From the NCBI GenBank assembly GCA_018101195.1, contig JACDQH010000001.1:164518-228517 (forward strand): a stretch of 64,000 nt of DNA, in the 5' to 3' direction. The stretch comes from Rickettsiaceae bacterium H1. GTDB taxonomy: Bacteria > Pseudomonadota > Alphaproteobacteria > Rickettsiales > Anaplasmataceae. Below the pieces are notes generated by a model. It was not told the origin of the DNA. It saw only the letters and a list, made by a program, of their open reading frames with translations, and searched no databases. This document shows, piece by piece, positions 53,046 through 60,985 of the stretch; positions within the stretch are counted from its first letter, which is position 1, and every line of letters begins with the position of its first letter. The position numbers were made by a program, and so were the translations under genes.

Positions 53046-54233
53046 CTATTCTCTTCGTAAAATTTTTGCAGGTTCTTGTTTTGTTGCTTGTATCGAAGGT
53101 AAAACGGCAGCCAGTAATGATAATGTCAATGACATGCTGCTAATTTTTATAATATCAGTAATCATTATTAATGACGGGATTTTATTGAAAAAGTATATTA
53201 ACGGGTTAAATAGTTGTATTCCTGACAAGCTCTCCAACAATATTTTTATTTCTTCTATGTTGTTTATAAATACCACTCCTAGAATTAATCCGGAAATAGT
53301 ACCGATTAATCCGATACTGCCTCCGCATATAAAGAAAATTCTCATTATGCTGCTGCGGGTGGCACCAATAGTGCGTAAAATGGCAATAGCGGCCTTTTTA
53401 TTTTGTACTAACATTATTAAACTCGAGATAATATTAAATGATGCTACTAGAATAATCATAGTGAGAATGAGAAACATTACGGTTTTTTCTATTTCTAGTG
53501 CTTCCAGATATCCTCCTCTTTCTTTCCAGCTGGTTGTGGAAATATTGAATTCATCCTCTATTTTTTGTGCTAATAATTCTGCTTCTTCGGGATTTTCCAT
53601 ATGAATGTCAACGCTATTTATATTGTTATAATGGAAAAATTCTTTTGCTATGTCAATCGGCATGTAGACTATTATATTATCATATTCGAACATGCCGAAT
53701 TCAAATATTCCAGCGATAGTGAAAGTTTTCATTTTAGGAATATTGCCCATCATAGTAACCACGTGTTGTGTTGATAATAAATCAACCTTATCTCCTATTT
53801 TTACCGCGAGATTATCAGATAATTTTTTCCCTATTAATATTCCGTTATGAAAATCACTAAATTTGCCGCTTATTATTTTTTTTTCGATATTTTGTAAATG
53901 ATGAGCTTCGACTCCGCGAATGAGAACACCTGAATTACTGTGCTTTGAGCTAATCATAGCTTGATTGCTAATAGTCGGAATTATTTTTTTTATTTTCTGA
54001 TTATTTTGCAAATTTTTAATTATGTTTTGGTCAATTTTACCATATATTGTAATATGACCGTTGATATTGGTAATGCCATTAATTAATTCAGCACGAAAAC
54101 CGTTCATAACCGCTGTGGTCACAGTTAAAGTAGCTACGCCCAAAGTAATTCCTATTAATGAAAACAATGCCGTCACACCTGCTGCTCCTTTGGGACGCAA
54201 ATAATGTAAAGCAATTAAAAACTCAAACCACAT
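53046..54233 (-). CDS. lolC: Lipoprotein-releasing ABC permease LolC/LolE
   Basis: Part of LolCDE, which extracts lipoproteins from the inner membrane. The 395-residue protein has an N-terminal membrane helix with the family start FEFLIALHYLRPKGAAG, the long periplasmic MacB-like domain with GVLIRGVEAH, and three C-terminal helices in the FtsX-like domain (NIISSLIMLVQNKKAAIAIL). LolC and LolE cannot be told apart by eye, and many Rickettsiales have a single gene. lolD is not adjacent. Confidence 0.92.
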   Translation of the reverse strand: MWFEFLIALHYLRPKGAAGVTALFSLIGITLGVATLTVTTAVMNGFRAELINGITNINGHITIYGKIDQNIIKNLQNNQKIKKIIPTISNQAMISSKHSNSGVLIRGVEAHHLQNIEKKIISGKFSDFHNGILIGKKLSDNLAVKIGDKVDLLSTQHVVTMMGNIPKMKTFTIAGIFEFGMFEYDNIIVYMPIDIAKEFFHYNNINSVDIHMENPEEAELLAQKIEDEFNISTTSWKERGGYLEALEIEKTVMFLILTMIILVASFNIISSLIMLVQNKKAAIAILRTIGATRSSIMRIFFICGGSIGLIGTISGLILGVVFINNIEEIKILLESLSGIQLFNPLIYFFNKIPSLIMITDIIKISSMSLTLSLLAAVLPSIQATKQEPAKILRRE

Positions 54234-54326
54234 AGAAATTATAATATTATATCGAAATTAATCCTAAACAATAATTAGTTTTATCTACTTTAATTTGCTT
54301 TATTAATACAATTAAATTATTAAAGA

Positions 54327-54884
54327 TTACATGATACCATAATTATTCTCACTTCGCACAATGGGATAATTTTGGTAATCTTCTAGTTGAAAATGCCACC
54401 ATTCGGTTTCTATTGCTGTAAAACCGGATGTTATCATAATTCCCTTAAGGATCAGTCTGTTAAGTAATGCATCGGAAGATATATCTTTATAATTTGTTGA
54501 AAATGACGCTTTTAACATAGAATCAACTTCTGTTCCCATATCTAATTCTTTTCCGTTGCAATCAACCAAAGTTAGATCTAACGCTATTCCTCTACAATGA
54601 GTAAGCGGAGCATTTTCGTAATTCGGATTTGATACGTAATTTTCATCCGGCAAGTAATCCCATAATTCGTGTTGAGCCTTTATTGGCCTAAAACCGTCGT
54701 AAATTTTTAATTTGTAATTGATTTTTTCCGCTATATCGATAGCAATTTTTAATTTATTTGCTGCTTCTTCATGTAATAAACAAACTGGTTTTTTATATAT
54801 TTGTGTATTGGTGAAGTTATTTTTGGTAGCATAAATAATATTTAAGATTAAATTAAAAGATTTTTCATTTATTTTTACCAACAT
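54327..54884 (-). CDS. VanX/DdpX-type D-alanyl-D-alanine dipeptidase
   Basis: A zinc dipeptidase of the MEROPS M15D type. The 185-residue product has the full active-site set: R66 in DGFRP, H96 and D103 in THCRGIALDLTL, and E161-W-W-H164 in ETEWWHF, matching VanX R71, H116, D123, E181 and H184. There is no obvious signal peptide, so the enzyme is probably cytoplasmic, as DdpX is. It probably recycles D-Ala-D-Ala or cleaves other dipeptides; no van cluster is nearby. Confidence 0.9.
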   Translation of the reverse strand: MLVKINEKSFNLILNIIYATKNNFTNTQIYKKPVCLLHEEAANKLKIAIDIAEKINYKLKIYDGFRPIKAQHELWDYLPDENYVSNPNYENAPLTHCRGIALDLTLVDCNGKELDMGTEVDSMLKASFSTNYKDISSDALLNRLILKGIMITSGFTAIETEWWHFQLEDYQNYPIVRSENNYGIM

Positions 54885-54996
54885 TTGTAACTCGTTTATA
54901 TTAAAAAATATGTTTATATCGTGTTACTTTCAAGTGTATTTTAGAAATTATTAAACTGTCCTTTCTAGTAATGAGTATAAATAAAAAAAAATAAAA

Positions 54997-55431
54997 ATGT
55001 TTGCGGAAGGAGAAAGGAGGTTTACGAATTTACTCTGCGAGTATTGGAATGAGCTGAGAGGAGATAGAGCTTACCCCGACTTGAGAGAGGTAAATCGAGA
55101 CCATTTAAGTGATGTATGGGATTACTGTTTTATAGTAAAATATGTCGACAACAAGTATAAAGTTGTTCATATTGGTGAAGGAATTAAAGACGCTTACGAA
55201 TCTGATTTGAATATTGCGAGTGATGCACCGATAATACAATTTGATAACATAGAAAATATCGAATGTTACTTAGAAGAAGTTTTAGAAAGCGGAGAAGCAG
55301 TAATAGAGGAGTCTGAGTGTTATGATCTTAAAGGAAATAAAATTAAATTTAGGCAATGTTTTCTTCCTTTAGGAAAAAATGAAGAGATGGTCGATGGTGT
55401 TATAGGCGCATTGCGTTACAAAATTGTTTAA
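54997..55431 (+). CDS. PAS_5 family protein
   Basis: The 144-residue cytoplasmic protein is a single PAS-like domain of the alphaproteobacterial PAS_5 type: ERRFTNLLCEYWNELRGDRA, YPDLREVNRDHLSDVWDYCF, and the sheet end KFRQCFLPLGKNEEMVDGVIGAL. No output domain is attached. In other alphaproteobacteria such proteins are abundant and uncharacterised. It converges on the methyltransferase at 55434 with 2 bases between. Confidence 0.87.
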   Translation: MFAEGERRFTNLLCEYWNELRGDRAYPDLREVNRDHLSDVWDYCFIVKYVDNKYKVVHIGEGIKDAYESDLNIASDAPIIQFDNIENIECYLEEVLESGEAVIEESECYDLKGNKIKFRQCFLPLGKNEEMVDGVIGALRYKIV

Positions 55432-55433
55432 CT

Positions 55434-56003
55434 TTAAGCTTTCACAGGAATTGTTATATTGTTTATGTTTTCTGTTCTTTGTTCGGGTACCTTTTCTGCC
55501 GTAATTACACTGACGATACCGGGAATAGATTTATAGAGTTGTAGTATATTATTCGTGTTATTTGTAATGAATAAGTTTTTTTTCAATAGGTGTTTGAAGT
55601 AAATTATCGATTTTCCTGGTTTTAATATTTGGTCGCATTGTGAAATATTTGCATACAAGTTGGGAAAGATGAAAATTACTTTCCCATTTGGTCGTAAGAT
55701 CCTATAAATTTCTTGTAACAGCGGTTTTTCTTGATTGCCGTGTTCAATTGTGTGAATAATTATTACTACATCCACAGATTTTTTTGCTATTGGCAGCATA
55801 TTTTCATGAGCGGAGACAGTCCCTTTGACTAAACCTTGTTTTGCGGGTATTATTGTTTTGATTTTTTCCAGCTGATTATAACCGATACATAAGGTTAGTT
55901 TGTCGTTTAAATATTCTACCAATGATTTTTTAATTTCCTGATTAAACCTTTTTCCTGTTTCTGTTTCGTAAAATTTTTGTATTAAACTTATGTTAATCCA
56001 CAT
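55434..56003 (-). CDS. Class I SAM-dependent methyltransferase, degenerate N-terminal motif
   Basis: A 189-residue protein of the Methyltransf_11 type. The acidic/post I region is preserved in part (LCIGYNQLEK where LGxGxGxxxx is usual), followed by MLPIAKKSVDVVIIIHTIEHG, a typical motif IV, and LQEIYRILRPNGKVIFIFPN. It overlaps the upstream BioC-like gene by 11 bases. Methyltransferases of this pattern in alphaproteobacteria are mostly of unknown substrate. The motif I change (GYN for GxG) could weaken cofactor binding. Confidence 0.8.
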   Translation of the reverse strand: MWINISLIQKFYETETGKRFNQEIKKSLVEYLNDKLTLCIGYNQLEKIKTIIPAKQGLVKGTVSAHENMLPIAKKSVDVVIIIHTIEHGNQEKPLLQEIYRILRPNGKVIFIFPNLYANISQCDQILKPGKSIIYFKHLLKKNLFITNNTNNILQLYKSIPGIVSVITAEKVPEQRTENINNITIPVKA

Positions 56004-56754
56004 CTTTCATCCCGGTAATGGTTACTATTTCAAATGTTGCCGGTATTAAACCGTTTTCGTCGACAAATTTTTTTTTATATCGTTTTTTTATATCATTAAT
56101 TTTAGTTTTTGTGATTAAAGTTTTTTTCATTTGTGTTAGTGCGTTTGTTTCTCCTGTATAGCGTAAATCGTCAAATAATCCTTCGATGTTTTTGTACTTA
56201 ATGATTAAATTTTCAGTATCTGCAACCGACATGTAGAATCCGGCTCTTTGCATAAGCTTTCCGGCATCTTTAACATCTATAAATGGATAGACCATGGGAC
56301 TAATTTCTTTTTCCATAACAGATTGCTTTAATTCACGTAAAGTGTTCGGACCGAATAATGTAGCGATAAAAATACCTTCTTTTTTTAGAATATTATAAAT
56401 TTGAATTAATGTACCAGGTAAATCGTTTATTCTGTGTAAAGTAGCAACACTTATTATTCCGTCAAAAGATTCTGATTTAAATGGAATAAATTCTTCGTCT
56501 AACGTAACGTTTATTCCGCTAGTATTGCGCAACATGCTCTCCGATAAATCAGAATTAATTACTTTGTCGTATTGGGAAAATAATTTTAATAATTGTCCGG
56601 TATGTGCACCCAGATTTAATAAAAAATCAAACTTATTATGAAAGCGATCGGAAATTAATTTGTATATTTGAGTGATAATAAAGTCATGTTTATCGATTTT
56701 ATTTGCTGCTCTGTTACGATGAAATTTTATTGCTCTGCGATTAAAAATTCGCAC
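55993..56754 (-). CDS. BioC/NDUFAF5-like SAM-dependent methyltransferase
   Basis: The 253-residue protein opens with IFNRRAIKFHRNRAA, which matches the alphaproteobacterial relatives of mitochondrial NDUFAF5. It has LLNLGAHTGQLLKLF (motif I), VINSDLSESMLR, FDGIISVATLHRINDLPGTL (motif IV) and LKKEGIFIATLFGPNTLRELK. Annotators often call it BioC; whether it makes malonyl-ACP methyl ester or modifies a complex I arginine is undecided. bioA is elsewhere in the window. It sits 4 bases downstream of greA. Confidence 0.85.
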   Translation of the reverse strand: MRIFNRRAIKFHRNRAANKIDKHDFIITQIYKLISDRFHNKFDFLLNLGAHTGQLLKLFSQYDKVINSDLSESMLRNTSGINVTLDEEFIPFKSESFDGIISVATLHRINDLPGTLIQIYNILKKEGIFIATLFGPNTLRELKQSVMEKEISPMVYPFIDVKDAGKLMQRAGFYMSVADTENLIIKYKNIEGLFDDLRYTGETNALTQMKKTLITKTKINDIKKRYKKKFVDENGLIPATFEIVTITGMKDVD

Positions 56755-56758
56755 TTAA

Positions 56759-57235
56759 TTAGTTGAATTCTATTTGTAAGATTTTGTATACTGTTTCCCC
56801 TTTTGGTGTTTTGACTTCAACGTAATTACCTACTTTTTTATTGATTAAAGCCTTTCCAAGCGGTGCATTAACAGGTAATAACATATTTTCTATATCTGCT
56901 TCGTATTCTCCAACTAGCTTGTAAGTTATTGTTTCATCATTATTTACATTATGTAAAGTGATTGTAGCTCCGAATTTTATAACATCTCCGGATAAAGAAG
57001 ATACGTCTATAATTTTTGCAGCCACAACTTTAGCTTCCAAATTACTGATTTTACTTTCAATTAATCCTTGTTTTTCTTTTGCAGCATGATACTCAGCATT
57101 TTCTGAGAGATCTCCATGTTTTCTCGCTTCTGCGATCGCTTTAATAATTTTCGGTCTTTCATTGGTTTTAAGATCAAGTAGTTCTTGCTCTAATTTAGCA
57201 AATCCCTCTTTAGTTATCGGTACTGTGTTTGCCAT
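56759..57235 (-). CDS. greA: Transcription elongation factor GreA
   Basis: GreA rescues backtracked RNA polymerase. The 158-residue product has the coiled coil with the acidic tip GDLSENAEYHAAKEKQG, preceded by RPKIIKAIAEARKHGDL, and the globular domain with SPLGKALINK-like APLGKALINKKVGNYVEVKTP. Length and both domains are normal. Confidence 0.98.
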   Translation of the reverse strand: MANTVPITKEGFAKLEQELLDLKTNERPKIIKAIAEARKHGDLSENAEYHAAKEKQGLIESKISNLEAKVVAAKIIDVSSLSGDVIKFGATITLHNVNNDETITYKLVGEYEADIENMLLPVNAPLGKALINKKVGNYVEVKTPKGETVYKILQIEFN

Positions 57236-57286
57236 AATTATTACTTATTTCTAGTTATTATTAACCTATATTTTTGCAAAGTAAAG

Positions 57287-58174
57287 TTAAATAGAAGAAA
57301 CCAAAAAGTCAAACACAGACTGCCTTATGGGTATGCCTAACGCAACTTGTTTTGGAATTGCACTTTTCTCCCCGTCAGCTACTTCGCTACCGATTTCGAT
57401 ACCGCGGTTAATAGGTCCTGGATGCATAACTATTACGTCTTTTTTTGCATGACTTAATTTTTCATTATCGATTCCGTATATTTTAAAATATTCTTGTTTT
57501 GAAGGAACGTAAGAGCCTTTCATACGTTCGTACTGTAGTCTTAAAACCATAATAACGTCGACATCTTCGATTCCTTTAATGATGTTGTTAAATTTACTTA
57601 CCTTACAAGAAAAATTATTTAAAGAGAGAGTCGGTGGAGAGATGATATTAATTTTGGCACCCAGGATGCTTAACAGTTTGATGTTGGAATGAGCGACTCG
57701 ACTGTGTAGGGTGTCACCGCAAATTGCTACCTTTATTCCTTCGATTTTATCTTTTAGCGATTTGATAGTAAAAGCATCGATTAATGCTTGTGTTGGATGT
57801 TCGTTAAGTCCGTCACCGGCATTGATTATTATCGAATCATTTTTTTTCGCTATCGCAAAGGGAATTCCGCTGTTATGAGACCTTATTACTATAATATCCG
57901 GTTTAATCTTGTTGAGAGTGGAAAAAGTATCGGAAATGCTTTCTCCTTTTTTTATTGCAGAAGCTTGAGGAATTATATTGATAGTATTTGCTCCTAACAT
58001 TTTTGCTGAGATTTCAAAAGAGGTTAAAGTCCTTGTAGAGTGTTCGAAAAATACATTGGCAACAAATTTACCGGATAAACACTGTGATGTTTTTGTTAAA
58101 TAATATTGTGCTTTACAAAATATTTCTTCGACGTCTTTTACATTTAAGTCGTCTATCGTTAATAAATGTTTCAT
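57287..58174 (-). CDS. pyrB: Aspartate carbamoyltransferase catalytic subunit
   Basis: Condenses carbamoyl phosphate with aspartate in pyrimidine synthesis. The 295-residue protein has EHSTRTLTSFEISAKMLG (carbamoyl-phosphate loop STRT), NAGDGLNEHPTQALIDAFTI, VAICGDTLHSRVAHSN, LRLQYERM and the C-terminal HPGPINRGIEI. It overlaps the end of fliP by 4 bases, so it is the last gene of the gatC-fliO-fliP-pyrB run. No regulatory subunit gene (pyrI) is visible. Confidence 0.97.
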   Translation of the reverse strand: MKHLLTIDDLNVKDVEEIFCKAQYYLTKTSQCLSGKFVANVFFEHSTRTLTSFEISAKMLGANTINIIPQASAIKKGESISDTFSTLNKIKPDIIVIRSHNSGIPFAIAKKNDSIIINAGDGLNEHPTQALIDAFTIKSLKDKIEGIKVAICGDTLHSRVAHSNIKLLSILGAKINIISPPTLSLNNFSCKVSKFNNIIKGIEDVDVIMVLRLQYERMKGSYVPSKQEYFKIYGIDNEKLSHAKKDVIVMHPGPINRGIEIGSEVADGEKSAIPKQVALGIPIRQSVFDFLVSSI

Positions 58175-58914
58175 CCCGCAAATCCTTTAACCAAACTTCC
58201 AGATAAGGCAGACCAACCGTCTATCAGTACGAAAAATATCAATTTAAAAGGTAACGATATCACAACGGGAGGCACCATCATCATTCCCATCGACATTAAA
58301 ATCGAAGAAATCAGTAAATCGATAATTAAGAATGGTAAGAATATAAGAAAATCGATTTCAAATGCTTTTTTTAGTTCGCTAATCATAAACGAGGGTATTA
58401 ATATACGAAAAGGTGTTTCTTCGACATTGTCTACGGTTTCTATTTTGGCAATATCGAAAAACATTCCCAATTCTTTTTCTCCCGTATTATGTAACATGAA
58501 TTTATGTAACGGTTGTGATGCTTTTTCCAGTGCTTCCGTTTCCGAAATTTCGTTTGCTAAAAACGGTTTTATACCGTTATCATAAGATGTTTGTAAAGTT
58601 GGCATCATAATAAAAAGCGATAAGAATAATGCTAAACTGGTTATTACTATATTTGGGGGAGATTGTTGTAATCCTAAAGCGCTACGCAGAATTGAAAGAA
58701 CCACGATAATTTGGGTAAAAGAAGTAACCATGACTAAAATTGAAGGTGCAAGACCGAGAATTGTGATTGTGGCAATTAATTGCAATAACCGGGAAGATAC
58801 ATCGCTGTCGGTAGGAATGTTAAGATTAATTGACGAATAGCCTTCGGCAGTATATCCGGTTCGAGTTATTATCATTAATATGAAAATTATTTTTACTAAA
58901 GTACTAAATCGCAT
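58171..58914 (-). CDS. fliP: Flagellar export gate protein FliP
   Basis: FliP is the main ring subunit of the flagellar type III export gate. The 247-residue product has a signal-like N-terminus, then the family core: IATITILGLAPSILVMVTSFTQIIVVLSILRSALGLQQSPPN, LSLFIMMPTL, and the C-terminal LLISSILMSMGMMMVPPVVISLPFKLIFFVL DG block. Four membrane segments are expected. It overlaps fliO by 11 bases and pyrB by 4. The complete core suggests a functional gene. Confidence 0.96.
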   Translation of the reverse strand: MRFSTLVKIIFILMIITRTGYTAEGYSSINLNIPTDSDVSSRLLQLIATITILGLAPSILVMVTSFTQIIVVLSILRSALGLQQSPPNIVITSLALFLSLFIMMPTLQTSYDNGIKPFLANEISETEALEKASQPLHKFMLHNTGEKELGMFFDIAKIETVDNVEETPFRILIPSFMISELKKAFEIDFLIFLPFLIIDLLISSILMSMGMMMVPPVVISLPFKLIFFVLIDGWSALSGSLVKGFAG

Positions 58915-59152
58915 TTTCTTGTTGAATAATTAGGTCGTTATTGCCGCCAACTAACATTACGTACCTGTTATCCTTATATTTTATAACGATAATTCTTCTT
59001 CGGCCGTCGATTATTAAAGTTTCTTCTATCGACAAGTTTTCTCCCGTAATGGAATATTTTTTAAATCGTTTTAATATGAATAGAATAAACAAAATTATCG
59101 ATAGAATTATTGCAAGAGAAAAACAAGTTTTCCAATATAAGTTAGCTATCAT
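58904..59152 (-). CDS. fliO: FliO-like flagellar assembly protein
   Basis: The 82-residue protein has one N-terminal membrane segment (FSLAIILSIILFILFILKRF) followed by a small strand-rich domain, LIIDGRRRIIVIKYKDNRYVMLVGG. This is the FliO hallmark, in which a basic R-R...V strand precedes an LLVG turn. It overlaps both fliP and the upstream small gene by 11 bases. FliO assists FliP ring assembly. Confidence 0.78.
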   Translation of the reverse strand: MIANLYWKTCFSLAIILSIILFILFILKRFKKYSITGENLSIEETLIIDGRRRIIVIKYKDNRYVMLVGGNNDLIIQQENAI

Positions 59153-59450
59153 TGGCAGAGCTACCGTAAGATTCGTTTGCCTTTTTAATATTTGTCAAAT
59201 TTTTCAGTTCTTTTTTGGTCGACTCGGTCTGCTCTTGAAATGAGGAAATCAACAAATTTATTTTGGTATTGATTTCTTCTAAATCGGGGACAAATTGTTT
59301 GGCCGATTCACTCGGTAATGTTTGTAGCGCAGTGCATAAATTTTCAACTTTGGTGATTATTTCTGATAAATCCTTGTCTTCATTGTTATTGTCGAGAAAG
59401 TTATTTATATGAATTATTTCTTGTTCGATGTCTTTTTCCATATCAGCCAT
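59142..59450 (-). CDS. Small coiled-coil protein encoded with fliO-fliP
   Basis: I do not recognise this 102-residue acidic protein. It has no signal or membrane segment and is almost all helical, with heptad-like regions near 35-60 and 70-90 (LISSFQEQTESTKKELKNL). It overlaps gatC by 8 bases and fliO by 11, so it is part of the same transcript. Its position would suit a flagellar accessory or chaperone role, but this is inference from position. Confidence 0.7.
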   Translation of the reverse strand: MADMEKDIEQEIIHINNFLDNNNEDKDLSEIITKVENLCTALQTLPSESAKQFVPDLEEINTKINLLISSFQEQTESTKKELKNLTNIKKANESYGSSANDS

Positions 59451-59787
59451 TTTCTATTATTTTCGGTACTACGAAACAATTATGTTCGCTTTTAATGTTT
59501 TCCAACACGTTATGATGCTCACTTCCTTTTTGATCAAGACTTTTTTTTGTTATCGAAGTAAAGTTTAAGGCGGTGAATTTTTTTTCATCGATTTCGACTT
59601 CGTTAAGTTTGTTCAGCCAATTGATAACTTGTGCCAATTCTTTTGCATATTCCGACTTTTCTTTTTCGGAGAGTTTTATTCTTGCCAGCTTAGCTAATTT
59701 GGTAATTTCTTCCAAAGAAATAATGTTTTCTTTGCATTCTTCGATAATGTGTTGATGCTTGGTAAAATTAGAAATTTTGCTGGTCAT
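59443..59787 (-). CDS. gatC: Aspartyl/glutamyl-tRNA amidotransferase subunit C
   Basis: GatC stabilises the GatCAB amidotransferase that makes Gln-tRNA and Asn-tRNA. The 114-residue product has SLEEITKLAKLARIKLSEKEKSEYAKELAQVINWLNKLNEVE, the family core, and ends with HNCFVVPKIIENG. It has about 20 extra N-terminal residues (MTSKISNFTKHQ...), so the true start may be later, but no better ATG is available. gatA and gatB are not in the window. Confidence 0.92.
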   Translation of the reverse strand: MTSKISNFTKHQHIIEECKENIISLEEITKLAKLARIKLSEKEKSEYAKELAQVINWLNKLNEVEIDEKKFTALNFTSITKKSLDQKGSEHHNVLENIKSEHNCFVVPKIIENG

Positions 59788-59847
59788 GAAATAATTATAA
59801 TGCTAAAAAAGCATTAGGCAAATTTATGCGTACGAGTTCTTGGAAAA

Positions 59848-60639
59848 TTACTTTGCTCTTGACGTGAAATCGTCTTTACTAATGACCGAAGAAACAGACA
59901 TAACAACTAATTTGGAATTAATCGGTTGTTGGATATTCTTAATTAGGTCGGGTAAATTACTGCATTTCTGAATGTTTTGAGCTTGTTTCTTTTGGTAATA
60001 TTTCCTTTGTTGCTCCTTTATTCTTTCTTCGACTTCGGGTCTGTTTCTATATTTCCTTTTTTGCTCCTTTGTTCTTTCTTTGATTTCGGGTGTATTTCTA
60101 TATTCCCTGAATGATTCTTGCTTTGTTGGTTCGCGACCATATTGCTTGAAGAAATTTCTTTTCCAATTTTGCATATATTCTTTTCTTTCTGTTTTACTGC
60201 AATGTATTGCTATTTCTTTGTTGTGAGCGTTTGTTTGTTCCGTAAGCTTTTCTTCTTGTAAGCTTTTGGTTTGGTGTTCTGTTTTGGTGTTGGTAATATT
60301 AGGGTTTACTTCTGTGTTTATTGAAGAATGCGATTGTTTTTTTTGTGCGAACTTAATTCGTTGCTCCTTTATTCTTTCTTTGACTTCGGGTCTATTTCTA
60401 TATTCCCTGTGGTACTCCCTTTGGTACTCTTTCATTTTTTCTTCGACTTCGGGTCTATTTCTATATTTCTTGTTGTAATCCTTCTTTTTTTCTTTGACTT
60501 CGGGCCTCTTTCTATATTCCCTTTGTTGCTCCTTTATTCTTTTTTTGACTTCGGGTCTATTTCTATATTCCCTGCCTGATTCTTGCTTTGTTGGTTCGCG
60601 ACCATATTGCTTGAAGAAATTTCTTTTCCAATTTTGCAT
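59848..60639 (-). CDS. Repeat-rich basic protein with (Y)RNRPEVxERxKEQ units
   Basis: A 263-residue, strongly basic and helical protein. Two copies of a module, YMQNWKRNFFKQYGREPTKQ followed by ES.REYRN, each lead into arrays of a 16-18-residue repeat with consensus YRNRPEVKERIKEQQR (about five units in the first array, two in the second). A linker (TKSLQEEKLTEQTNAHNKEI) separates the arrays. The start codon lies inside the first module; upstream DNA repeats the linker in broken frames, so a longer ancestral gene is likely. There is no signal peptide. The family is unknown; the repeats could bind nucleic acid or protein. Codon use fits the neighbours. Confidence 0.65.
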   Translation of the reverse strand: MQNWKRNFFKQYGREPTKQESGREYRNRPEVKKRIKEQQREYRKRPEVKEKKKDYNKKYRNRPEVEEKMKEYQREYHREYRNRPEVKERIKEQRIKFAQKKQSHSSINTEVNPNITNTKTEHQTKSLQEEKLTEQTNAHNKEIAIHCSKTERKEYMQNWKRNFFKQYGREPTKQESFREYRNTPEIKERTKEQKRKYRNRPEVEERIKEQQRKYYQKKQAQNIQKCSNLPDLIKNIQQPINSKLVVMSVSSVISKDDFTSRAK

Positions 60640-60812
60640 ATATTCTTTTCTTTCTGTTTTACTGCAATGTATTGCTATTTCTTTGTTGTGAGCGTTTGTT
60701 TGTTCCGTAAGCTTTTCTTCTTGTAAGCTTTTGGTTTGGTGTTGGTAATATTAGGGTTTACTTCTGTGTTTATTGAAGAATGCGATTGTTTTTTTTTTGT
60801 GCGAACTTAATT
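60113..60812 (-). repeat. Direct duplication of about 240 bp in and upstream of the repeat gene
   Basis: Bases 60113-60358 and 60578-60812 are near-identical. The upstream copy lacks 13 bases (near 60755) and has two extra T in a homopolymer (10 T against 8 T near 60788). Both changes shift the frame, which explains why the open frame starts only at 60639. Confidence 0.88.
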
Positions 60813-60829
60813 TTATCTTGTTCGTTCGA

Positions 60830-60985
60830 TATAATCTTTTTTTTCCAATGAATCATATTTTTATAAATGCTAATTAAATCATATTTTGTAATAACTATAG
60901 CATTCTTTTTAAAATTATAAATGCTATTTATGATAATTAAATCATATTTTATAATAATTAAAGTATTCTTTTTAAAAATGTTGAA
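60830..60985 (-). repeat. AT-rich direct repeat upstream of the repeat gene
   Basis: Two copies of a unit of about 50 bases (ATTAAATCATATTTTGTAATA...CATTCTTTTTAAAA and ATTAAATCATATTTTATAATA...TATTCTTTTTAAAA) lie between 60870 and 60980. On the minus strand the frame 60770-60991 reads FKKN..II.KYDLI.I twice and then runs into the frameshifted module (KIKFAQKK). It begins inside the end of thiL, so the short frame is probably the 5' remnant of the repeat gene. Confidence 0.55.

Noticed and set aside
53026-53604. 192-residue hydrophobic plus-strand frame
   Set aside because: It lies entirely antisense to the lolC/E gene; its hydrophobicity is a mirror of the membrane helices on the other strand.
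59990-60600. CRISPR-like regular repeats
   Set aside because: The periodicity is codon-based within an open frame, spacers are not unique, and no cas genes are present.
60266-60691. Three plus-strand frames rich in Phe and Leu
   Set aside because: They are antisense shadows of the RNRPEV repeat array; repeat DNA stays open in several frames.
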